A stretch of DNA of 41,320 nucleotides from Rhodothermaceae bacterium bin80 (GTDB lineage: Bacteria > Bacteroidota > Rhodothermia > Rhodothermales > Bin80). The notes beneath the pieces are model-generated. The model was not told where the DNA came from. It did no database searches and saw nothing but the letters and a program-made list of their open reading frames with translations. The translations under genes were made by a program, and so were the position numbers. Where the stretch lies: assembly GCA_002238805.1 (NCBI GenBank), contig MPNB01000028.1, positions 1-41,320 on the forward strand, given 5' to 3'. Positions 1 to 7,311 of this stretch are shown here, in pieces (position 1 is the first letter of the stretch; the number at the start of each line of letters is the position of its first letter).

Positions 1-385
1 GATATCCTGGAATGGTATCGATTACGCTGGCAGGTGGAACTGGTCTTCAAACGATTCAAATCATTGGCCCAACTGGGACATCTGCCGAAATTAGATGAGG
101 AAAGTTCACAGGCGTGGCTCTACGGGAAGCTAATGGTTGCACTGTTGACCGAAAAGATCGTCCGACATGCGCGGACATTTTCCCCCTGGGGCTATCCAGT
201 GCAGACGAAGTGCATGGAGAGACTTTAAGTTTGCACTGAATCAAGTTGTGCGGGCAATTGAGCCACACTACGCCTTGAAGGAAATGATTCAGCATTGGCC
301 GATCATTTCCAAGTCGCTGGCAGAGCCACCCAGACTCAGAAACTATCAAATTGAACAATATTTTTCTATCACTAAAACAAGTTGA
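1..385 (+). pseudogene. IS4-family transposase, C-terminal fragment, frameshifted
   Basis: The reading frame open at base 1 encodes the C-terminal catalytic part of an IS4-type DDE transposase. The family signature Y-(2)-R-(3)-E-(6)-K is visible in the first 20 codons (YRLRWQVELVFKRFK; Y6, R9, E13, K20), with the usual LGHLPK and AWLYGKL stretches after it. Near base 190 the frame shifts from frame 1 to frame 2, where the homology appears to continue (WRDFKFALNQVV onward) to the TGA at 383-385. The N-terminal two thirds lie outside the window or are lost. The frameshift argues that it is inactive. No terminal inverted repeat was identified. Confidence 0.8.
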
Positions 386-700
386 CGCTTATGGGACTTC
401 ACCCCCGGGCTCTCACAGAACTTTCCCCTGAACACATGAGTGGCTGCAGGTGTTTGAGAGTATAGATCGTGGAACAGCGCTTACGGCCGTAGAAAGCATT
501 ACGGAGATGCTTCTACAGTAGAGCAGGAGATTCAAAACAAATGGTCGAATTGGTGGCGTGTGACGTGGCGCTCTTGGACGCAGCACCGGAGAGCCATTCT
601 GGTTTTACGAAGGTGGATCGTGGGGCGCTGCGCCCGCTTATCCAGGGTTGTATCTGATGGCGGAAATCTGGGCTGTTAGACTTCATGCACACACAATAAC
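386..700. other. non-coding stretch between IS4 remnant and secreted ORF
   Basis: No convincing gene is seen. The stretch contains the first copy of a 60-bp repeat (421-480) whose second copy lies just before prfB. A 38-codon ORF starting at base 541 has no recognisable homology and no ribosome binding site, so it is not called. The remainder is probably IS or gene debris. Confidence 0.5.
421..480 (+). repeat. 60-bp direct repeat, copy A
   Basis: Aligned without gaps to 6121-6180, 53 of 60 bases match and the last 33 are identical, ending in tagatcgtggaacagcgc. Similarity stops abruptly at the 3' end in both copies. That is what an element end or duplicated junction would look like. Confidence 0.85.
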
Positions 701-1426
701 ATGATCAGAAAAATGAAAGCAATCGTCTTTTCAGCGCTAATTGGCTTGCTCGCTTTTTCAGCGATTGCGCAACCAAAAAGTGGTTTGCATCTCAAGGATG
801 GAACATGGATAGCGCCTACTCCGCAGTCTGCTCTTGATGTCATTAGCATGAATACAGGTCGCATTGACTACGCGATTGCAGTGCTGCGACAAACTCACAG
901 CAAGCATAAAAATGCAGAGCTTGATGCATTTGCAGACAAATTGGTGAGCATCTTTCTTGAAGGCGAATTTGGAATGTCTGCTACTGCAGCAACAGTGCTT
1001 AATATGGCAGGCAAAGATCACGGCGAAGGGATGCCATATGAAAGGTCAAAACACCTGTTCATGAGCATATACGAAGAAAAAAAGGGCGCAGACGTGATAA
1101 TGGCAACCAGGGCGCTGTCTGGGGTATTTCATTCTGGTGGCGAATCCATGATTCGTGACATGTTTCACAAAAGCATCAAGCCGGCGCAAGCCTGTAATCC
1201 CAGCATGCGTGTGAACAATCGCGATGGATCGAAGGTGGATCCCAAGACAAGATGTCCTTATTACCACGAGCCATGGTGTGATGCGGGCAACATATTGGTG
1301 CTCAACTTAATGAATGACAAACCAGTAGTTAGCCCTGTGTCCACTGATCCTACGCCAGATGACATTCTGCCACATTGCTTTGGTCAATTCAAAGAGGGAG
1401 ACAAGTGGCCACTCGTTCTTTATTAG
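701..1426 (+). CDS. secreted protein of unknown function
   Basis: This 241-residue ORF begins with a typical Sec signal peptide: a short basic n-region (IRKMK), a hydrophobic core (AIVFSALIGLLAFSAIA) and likely cleavage near AIA-QP. The start could be Met1 or Met5; both leave a usable signal. The mature part is moderately charged and has four cysteines (in QACNP, TRCPYY, PWCDAG and PHCFG), all in the C-terminal half, which suggests disulfides or metal binding outside the cytoplasm. I do not recognise the family. It stands alone between IS remnants, with no operon partner on either side, so it is either a cargo or survivor gene of a rearranged region. The ORF is intact and uninterrupted, unlike everything around it. 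Confidence 0.6.
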   Translation: MIRKMKAIVFSALIGLLAFSAIAQPKSGLHLKDGTWIAPTPQSALDVISMNTGRIDYAIAVLRQTHSKHKNAELDAFADKLVSIFLEGEFGMSATAATVLNMAGKDHGEGMPYERSKHLFMSIYEEKKGADVIMATRALSGVFHSGGESMIRDMFHKSIKPAQACNPSMRVNNRDGSKVDPKTRCPYYHEPWCDAGNILVLNLMNDKPVVSPVSTDPTPDDILPHCFGQFKEGDKWPLVLY

Positions 1427-1832
1427 GCTCTTGTGCCAATTTTGACACGCGACCAGACTGCAGCACGTGTGGCACTCCAAAATGTCAGGCATGAGATAGT
1501 TTCCAGGGGCTTCCCTGAGGGAACTGTGCCGAAAGAATAAGTGCTATGCAGGTTCATTATCGTAATGGATTTTTGCTGAGATTTACTTATTCCGTGCATC
1601 CGCGAGAGACATACTGCTCATTTGCGATATTGGCAAAACCATTGCATTGATATGAAATAACCTGAGTCGGGGTACAGCAACATTCTAACGGAGTAACGAA
1701 TAGGAACCGACCTACAGGAGTAGGGGATTGATTATTTTTGCGAGCCTCCAAGTTAACAGAGGCGAGATGGAGCGAGTTCAGTCAATTGTTTCGCGGAAAC
1801 GACTCAGATGGCCAAATTTCAGAAAAATGGTT
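1427..1832. other. non-coding stretch, two small hairpins
   Basis: No gene is supported. Two short perfect stems are visible, CAGGG/CCCTG at 1504-1517 and CCTAC/GTAGG at 1711-1724, neither followed by a T-run. The right part may include the 3' end of the adjacent ISL3 element, but its inverted repeat could not be recognised. Confidence 0.4.
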
Positions 1833-3030
1833 CTACTGCGAAAGTTGTGGATGGAGGTCTATATCTCCGCAGAAGAAAAGAATTGCAGATCTGAAATTTT
1901 CAAATTTTCTGTACCCTCTACCGATCGTTTTGACCTCCTGGATCTTCCTATTGATGCGCTCCGCTCTGGCATTGGATTGTTCATGGCAAAGGGCATTACA
2001 CACGCCTGTGAGATGTCGTTCAAACATCTCCGCTACTTTCATGATCTCCTTCACGGCCGCTTCTTTTACACTTTCAAACCATCGTTGGAAATACTGCTTT
2101 GCATCGGACAATGCTTTACATTCAAAGATCGCCTTGAACTCCTTTCGCAACCGCCAGGCGATGCTGACCTGCAAGTTGGCTTCCTGGATGATTTTGAAAA
2201 TTTCGTCTTGTTTTGCGTTTGATTCTGTTCGTTTTTCAAGAGCGCATAACGACTGTAATTGAGCTCCTTATGCTGCTTCACCTCTCTTCGGCGAACCTGA
2301 TCAATCCCTTTGTTGAGGTACCGGATCAAACGAAAGCGATCGTGGATCAGACGGGCCTCGGGGAATAGTTCCTGCACCGTGGTTCATGTAGGCCTTCCAC
2401 ATATCTGTCGTAATCGTCGTGATCGCCTCCTTTTTCGCTGCCATAAGACGATTTAACAGCATTTTTGTGCTGACCTTGTCCCGACCTTCCCCAATATCAA
2501 TGACCACGCCACGCACCCACTGACCATGGTTGCGTAGGAATGCCCACGCTGAAAGGCCTTCTCATCTATGCGCACATGCGCAATCGCATCCAGCGACCTC
2601 TGCTTCATCCCACGCGCTACACTGCGGTGCAGGATGCGATTGACCGTGTCAAACGCACTGCGAAGTAGCTGCGCTGTCTTCGTCTGGTTCTTCGTCGCTT
2701 GAACAAATTAATCGCCCACCGCTCAAACGCATCCGTATATCGATTCGAGGCACTCGCCCGGGCGTCTTAATCGTCCGCACCCCCACATCTACCCGGGGAA
2801 CGCGACAATGCACAAAACACTTGAATTCATAGCAGTCCAAGTGGCGCCATGTCCGCGCTTTCCGATGATCATAGAGCGTCCCAGTCTCTCCCGTCTCGGG
2901 GCAAACAACGCGCCCCTCAAATTTGAAATGTGGATGTCTACCCGCTGATTCTGCTCATCCAGTAGCACCTTGTCAATCTTCCAGTCGTCCCCAATCCCAA
3001 GGTGAGTCGTGTCAAATCCAGATAAGATTC
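1833..3030 (-). pseudogene. ISL3-family transposase, multiply frameshifted
   Basis: Read on the minus strand, pieces in different frames line up as one ISL3 transposase. They are an N-terminal part with GDDWKIDKVLLDEQNQ and HCRVPRVDVGVRTI; a catalytic part with RGVVIDIGEGRDKVS and TTDMWKAYMN; RLIHDRFRLIRYLNKGIDQV and SRYALLKN; and the C-terminal SIAWRLRKEF, SNARAERINRKIQ and RSAILFFCGDIDLHP. At least three frame changes are needed, near 2850, 2380 and 2190, so the gene is dead. ORFs on the plus strand across this interval are antisense shadows. A second, different ISL3 transposase enters at the right edge of the window. Confidence 0.85.
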
Positions 3031-3100
3031 CATATGAGGTCTAATGAAAAACGGGCGCATGTTTCGTATCGTCCACTATTCTCATCAGACCTTAGTTCAC

Positions 3101-3223
3101 ATGCACAAACATCTTTATCTGGGGTTGGACGCCCATACCCGCAACTGTGTTCTGGCGGCCATGGATCCGTCGGGGCACGTGGTGTCTACGACGGCGTTTT
3201 CGACTTCGGAGATCTTATAGCAG
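3101..3223 (+). pseudogene. IS110-family transposase B, N-terminal fragment
   Basis: Starting from ATG 3101, about 38 codons encode the start of an IS110-type DEDD transposase: YLGLDAHTRNCVLAAMD carries the first catalytic Asp of the RuvC-like fold, followed by HVVSTTAF-TSE. The frame then stops. Its natural continuation (KYLAVEESSLAGWIAGVL) resumes at about 4750. This indicates that the intervening ~1.5 kb, containing another IS110-type gene, was inserted into it. Confidence 0.75.
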
Positions 3224-3287
3224 GACTCCTCACTGGTTGAGCTCCATGAGCTTGCATTAACTTAGTCCATCAACCAGAAATAGTCCA

Positions 3288-4430
3288 ATGCTACCTCACA
3301 TTAACTCATCCACTTCTTCATCCACGATCTTTGTCGGTATGGATGTGCACAAAAGGACCATTGCGTTGTGTGTCTACAATGCGCGTACGGGCGTGATTTT
3401 GGATGAGCGGGGATTGCCGCATGATCTGCCGAAGATCACCAAGTATCTCTGGAAGGTCCAGGATCGTCATGGTCAGGTACGCTCTTGCTATGAAGCGTCC
3501 TCCTGCGGATTTGGCTTGCAACGCGCGTTACAAGCCCGAGGGATCTCGTGTGAAGTAATTGCTCCCTCTTCAATTCCGCGTCGTCCGGGCGAGCGCGTCA
3601 AAACGGATCGTCGAGATGCCAAAAAGTTGGCAACGCTGTACGCTGCTGGATTGCTGACGATTGTTTGTATTCCAGATGAGGAACAGGAGGCAATCCGATC
3701 CTTGTTGCGTTGTCGGGGAGATCTGGCAGAAACGATCACCCGGACCAAACAGCAGATTCTGGCTTTCCTTCAAGCGCGTGGGTTGCAGTGTCCAGGCAAA
3801 ACCAACTGAACCAAGACATTTCATACATGGATTGGCGCCTTACCGATGACCGAGATTGACCAGATCACCCTTCAAACGTATCTGCACCAATTAGATCAAC
3901 TGGGGCAAGAAGTACGCAGAATTGAGGGGGACGTAGCAGCGCAGGCCGAACGAATCCCCTATCAAGCGCCCGTCAAGGTCTTGATGGCATTCCGAGGGAT
4001 TGGTCTGGTGACGGCGTTGACCTTGGTCTTCGAGTTGGGAGATCTCCGTCGTTTTGCACATCCACGTCAGTTGATGGCGTATCTGGGCCTGGTGCCAAGC
4101 GAGCACAGTTCAGGCAATCACACGCAACGGGGAGGCCTCACCAAAACCGGGAACGTCCATGTGCGAAATGCGGTCATCTCCGCCGCATGGAAGTATGCAA
4201 ACCTACCCCGCCGCAGTCGTGTGCTACGACGACGGCAAGAAGCGGTCTCCGCTGAGGTGATCTCCGTTGCATGGAAAGCGCAGCGTCGACTGTACAAACG
4301 TTTTCACAAACTGAGTCAGACCAAAGCACGGTGTGTTGCCAATGCGGCGGTCGCTCGCGAATTGGTCGGCTTTCTCTGGGAAGCACTGCGCTTGGAAAAT
4401 CCTTTGATCACCACCCGTTTGAGGGTTTGA
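3288..4430 (+). pseudogene. IS110-family transposase A with in-frame TGA
   Basis: One frame carries a complete IS110-type transposase of about 380 codons, broken only by a TGA at 3807-3809. The N-terminal RuvC-like DEDD domain is evident (VGMDVHKRTIALCVYN, CYEASSCGFGL, VKTDRRDAKKLATL), as is the C-terminal Transposase_20 domain with the helix-hairpin-helix FRGIGLVTALTLVFELGD and AYLGLVPSEHSSG, RGGLTKTGNVHVRNA. The stop sits in GKTN-stop-TKTFHTWI, where the family commonly has Trp, so a single TGG to TGA change is the simplest explanation. ATG 3846 could restart the C-terminal half, but a split enzyme is unlikely to be active. IS110-type enzymes act with a structured guide (bridge/seeker) RNA, and a candidate lies directly downstream. 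Confidence 0.8.
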
Positions 4431-4434
4431 ATCA

Positions 4435-4452
4435 TGGCTTATGGAGAAGCGA
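4435..4452 (+). repeat. 18-bp inverted repeat, left arm
   Basis: TGGCTTATGGAGAAGCGA, starting five bases after the transposase A stop codon, is the exact reverse complement of 4622-4639. The arms enclose 169 bp. Confidence 0.9.
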
Positions 4453-4621
4453 TTGGCACGGTAGGAGGGCCCATGAACACACCTTGCGATAGCCGGCATC
4501 TTGCTGGTGAGTGCGCGTTTGGAGTTCGTGGCAACTCCGCACGAACCCGAAATCATGCGTTACAGCCCTTTGGGGTCAAAGCACGCGAATACCAGACTGA
4601 TTAACCGTCGAAGTTGCTAAG
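4453..4621 (+). ncRNA. candidate IS110 guide (bridge/seeker-like) RNA region
   Basis: This non-coding segment lies between perfect 18-bp inverted repeats immediately 3' of an IS110-type transposase. It contains several strong stems: CCGGCA/TGCTGG around 4493-4507, GTTCGTG/CACGAAC and the mutually exclusive GGAGTT/AACTCC around 4520-4546. IS110/IS1111 elements encode a structured guide RNA in a non-coding end, downstream of the gene in the IS1111 group. Position and structure fit that role. However, both repeat arms lie on the same side of the gene, which is not the usual arrangement, so a small independent inverted-repeat element is the alternative. Confidence 0.4.
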
Positions 4622-4639
4622 TCGCTTCTCCATAAGCCA
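4622..4639 (-). repeat. 18-bp inverted repeat, right arm
   Basis: TCGCTTCTCCATAAGCCA is the exact reverse complement of 4435-4452. Confidence 0.9.
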
Positions 4640-4749
4640 AAATATATTTTTTGATGTAGATTTACAAAAAACATAGCGCCGTGTAAGCTCTACCTGATCT
4701 GGAGAGTCCTACTATACCAGGCCGTGTTGATCGGACACGTGACCTGTGA

Positions 4750-5680
4750 CTGTCTTCACAAGATAAATATTTGGCGGTCGAGGAATCTTCTCTGGCCGGC
4801 TGGATCGCCGGCGTCCTTCGTCCCTATGTAACCGAAGTGATCATCTGTGATCCCCGTCATAATGCACTTATCAGTCGCAGCGGCAACAAGGATGACTACA
4901 CGGACGCCGTCAAACTCTGCCGGTTGCTTCGATTGGGTGAATTAACCCCGGTCTATCATGCCGATCATGAGCACCGGACGGACTTCAAGATTGCGGTGCA
5001 ACAGTATTTAGCCTTTCGGTGCGATCATGCTACTTTGAAAAGGCAAATCAAGGCCAAGTAAGTATCACCAAGCGGGACTGGTACGCGGGACCGGGACCGC
5101 AGTCTTCAGCAAGACGCATCGCGGGAGTTATCTCAATCAGTTGCCGACGAAGGCCCGGCAGCAGGTTGTTGCGCGCCTGTACAAGCGTCTGGACGCGCTT
5201 GGCAAGCTACGGCAAGAGGCCCGCACCGCCATGATTGAGCTGGGGCGACGCTATCCGGAAATCACCCAGTTCCAGCGTATACCCGGCATCGGCGTTGTGG
5301 GGGCGCATGTGTTCAGTGCATTCATCCAGACCCCGCAACGGTTTGCCACGAAGCAGAAGCTCTGGCGGTACTGTCGACTCGGGGTCGTTGAACGCAGTAG
5401 TGCAGGCAAGCCGTTGGCCTACAAACGCCTTGATCCTTCGGGACGGGGGGCACTGAAAGCCCTGAGTCATCAGTGCTGGCTTTCTTCTTTGCGAACGGCA
5501 CAACCGAATGAGGTCTCCTTGTTTTATGATGCCTCATTACGTCGCACCCGGGACACGGTGCACGCTCGACTGAATACGCAACGCAAAGTGTTGATGGTAC
5601 TTTGGGCGATCTGGAAAAACAATGTAGACTACAACCCACAACTTTTTTATCAAGCACCTGCACCCGCGGTGGGCGCGTAG
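4750..5680 (+). pseudogene. IS110-family transposase B, C-terminal part, frameshifted
   Basis: This continues the gene begun at 3101. It has KYLAVEESSLAGWIAGVL, then GNKDDYTDAVKLCRLLRLGE (RuvC-like DEDD core). After a frame change it continues with KYHQAGLVRGTGTAVFSKTH, FQRIPGIGVVGAHVFSAFI (helix-hairpin-helix) and LWRYCRLGVVERSSAGKP (Transposase_20 with the conserved Ser). The frame change coincides with a tandem AAGTAAGT at 5056-5063. Removing one 4-bp unit restores the family sequence IKAKYHQAG. The gene is therefore inactivated twice, by the nested element and by a 4-bp duplication. Confidence 0.8.
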
Positions 5681-5961
5681 TCTGTGGTAAATCCATCGTG
5701 CTGCGTGACGAAAGCTTGCGGATCTGGGTAGCCGGGATATGCTCCAGAAAGAGGCTAAGCTCCACCGTGTGGAAGCTCAATATTAAGGATAGCAGCCCGG
5801 CCTTCATGCCCCATAAGACACTAGCGCCCGATCAATGGGACGCTCATAAACAAGCCTGGTAGCTGAAAAGACGCTTTTTTTCTTCGCCTTGTATATCCGC
5901 ATCGAAGCAGACCGAAGCACAGCACAGACATGGAGAACCCATAACCGTCTACGTTATAAAC

Positions 5962-6094
5962 CATCCCGGTGGGATGCGCCCTGCAAAATTCCGTACGTTT
6001 TGCAGTGTGGGAGGGGTGCGCGCGGAACTTTGTTTTTCAAACAAGCCTCTTTCAAAACTCCCAAATCGGGGGATTTGTTGGAATTTTGAAAGAG
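5962..6094. repeat. cluster of three inverted repeats (hairpins)
   Basis: Three perfect stems follow one another: CATCCC/GGGATG at 5962-5976 (3-nt loop), CTGCAAAA/TTTTGCAG at 5981-6005, and CTCTTTCAAAA/TTTTGAAAGAG at 6047-6094. The last has an inner CAAAT/ATTTG extension. None is followed by a T-run, so they do not look like intrinsic terminators of plus-strand transcripts. Confidence 0.75.
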
Positions 6095-6120
6095 ACTCTC
6101 TTGATCATATAATCCCACAA

Positions 6121-6180
6121 CTTTCTTTTGAACACATAGGTGGATACAGGTGTTTGAGAGTATAGATCGTGGAACAGCGC
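6121..6180 (+). repeat. 60-bp direct repeat, copy B
   Basis: Matches 421-480 at 53 of 60 positions, with the last 33 identical. It ends 27 bases before the prfB start codon, so it may carry regulatory sequence for prfB or mark an element junction. Confidence 0.85.
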
Positions 6181-6207
6181 ACCTAATAGCTAACAACTCC
6201 CTTAACA

Positions 6208-7309
6208 ATGATACCCAGACCTGAAATAGAAGGCTTACTAGAGCGTGCGCGCGTGCTCGGAGGCTATCTTTGACTTGGCCAAGCGATCAGAACGTATTGA
6301 GGAACTAAACAGGAAGCGCTTGGCACCGGACTACTGGAACGATGCGGAGGCAGCACAAGCCACTGAGCGCGAGATCGCGTCAGAAAAGACCTGGCTTGAT
6401 GCATACGCAACGATATCTGAGCATGCGGAGGATCTCTCTACGTTGTTAGAGCTTGCTGAGGAGGAAGGTGAGGACCTTGACCAAGACATAGCGGCAAGCT
6501 TTCGAGCCTTGCATGAATCCGTTGAATCCCTGGAGTTGCGGAGCATGCTTTCAGGAGAAGACGATCAGCGTAACGCCATCCTGACAGTCAATCCAGGAGC
6601 GGGGGGAACAGAAAGTCAGGATTGGGCCGAAATACTGCTGCGCATGTACACCCGATATGCCGAACGGCAGGGCTATAAGGTTCTATTGCTTGGGTACCAG
6701 GCGGGTGATGTAGCGGGTATTAAAAGTGCCTCGCTTGGGATCCAGGGAGATTTTGCATATGGATACCTGAAGGCTGAATCCGGGGTGCATCGGCTTGTGC
6801 GTATTTCTCCGTTTGATTCGAATGCACGTCGTCATACCTCGTTTGCGAGTGTATTTGTCTATCCTGAGATTGATGATACCATCGAGATTGATTTACGCGC
6901 TGCTGATATCGAGTTGCAAACTTTTCGCTCTGGTGGCAAGGGTGGGCAGAATGTCAATAAATTAGAGACTGGGGTACGACTCATTTGGACAGGGGTACTT
7001 TCGGATGGGGAGCGGATCCGGGTCGCGGCAGAATGTACAGAGGAGCGCAGCCAGCGTCAAAACAGAGATCGCGCTATGACCATGCTCAAGAGCCGTGTCT
7101 ATCGCTTGGAGCAGGCAATCCAGGAGGCAGAGAAAAACAAGCGTTCGGCAGAAAAGAAACGGATTGATTTTGGCAGTCAGATTCGCTCCTACGTATTCCA
7201 GCCGTACACGATGGTGAACGACCATCGGACAGAACTCAAGGTGACTAATGTTCAAGCAGTTATGGATGGAGACCTGGATGCATTCATTAAGGCTTATCTG
7301 CTGCAGTAA
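6208..7309 (+). CDS. prfB: peptide chain release factor 2 (programmed +1 frameshift)
   Basis: RF2 recognises UGA and UAA in the ribosomal A site and triggers peptidyl-tRNA hydrolysis. ATG 6208 opens 21 codons (MIPRPEIEGLLERARVLGGYL) ending in CTT, followed by an in-frame TGA at 6271-6273. A +1 slip to GAC (6272-6274) continues as DLAKRSERIEELNRKRL to the TAA at 7307-7309. The product is 366 residues, the usual RF2 length (about 365). The UGA-decoding tripeptide SPF (200-202) and the catalytic GGQ (245-247, in SGGKGGQNVNKLETG) are both present, which separates it from RF1. Output is self-regulated: low RF2 lets the ribosome slip past the UGA. nadB follows after 2 bp, so the two are probably co-transcribed. 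Confidence 0.97.
6258..6274 (+). promoter_or_regulatory. prfB programmed +1 frameshift site
   Basis: CGGAGGCTATCTTTGAC holds the internal Shine-Dalgarno-like CGGAGG, the slippery CTT (6268-6270), and the TGA C (6271-6274) context known from prfB autoregulation. Confidence 0.95.
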
Positions 7310-7311
7310 TC

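Larger units (their letters stand above)
3224..4749 (+). mobile_element. IS110-family element A nested inside IS110 element B (ends approximate)
   Basis: The interval separates the two halves of another IS110-type gene and holds its own, distinct IS110-type transposase (3288-4430) plus a 3' non-coding region with an 18-bp inverted repeat (4435-4452 and 4622-4639). IS110-type elements have no conventional terminal repeats or long target duplications, so the exact ends cannot be read from this copy. The left edge lies between about 3215 and 3245 and the right edge between about 4640 and 4750. Confidence 0.6.
5681..6207. other. non-coding stretch upstream of prfB with hairpin cluster
   Basis: No gene is supported in these 527 bases. 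The left part probably contains the 3' end of IS110 element B. The right part holds three consecutive hairpins (5962-6094) and the second copy of the 60-bp repeat (6121-6180). A promoter for prfB must lie here or within the repeat, but no confident box could be assigned. Confidence 0.5.

Noticed and set aside
1728..2262. Two overlapping plus-strand ORFs of 164 and 174 codons
   Set aside because: They are antisense to the ISL3 transposase remnant, whose conserved motifs are clear on the minus strand.
2923..3240. 105-codon plus-strand ORF
   Set aside because: It crosses the ISL3 remnant end and the IS110 fragment in a frame with no homology. The IS110 N-terminus is in another frame from 3101.
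5322..5807. 161-codon minus-strand ORF
   Set aside because: It is a shadow of the IS110 gene B on the opposite strand, with no recognisable motif.
3807..6273. Two in-frame TGAs (3807 and 6271) as a hint of TGA recoding to Trp
   Set aside because: The second is the standard prfB frameshift site, and TGA ends many intact genes here (ribF, scpA, the transposase). The code is standard.
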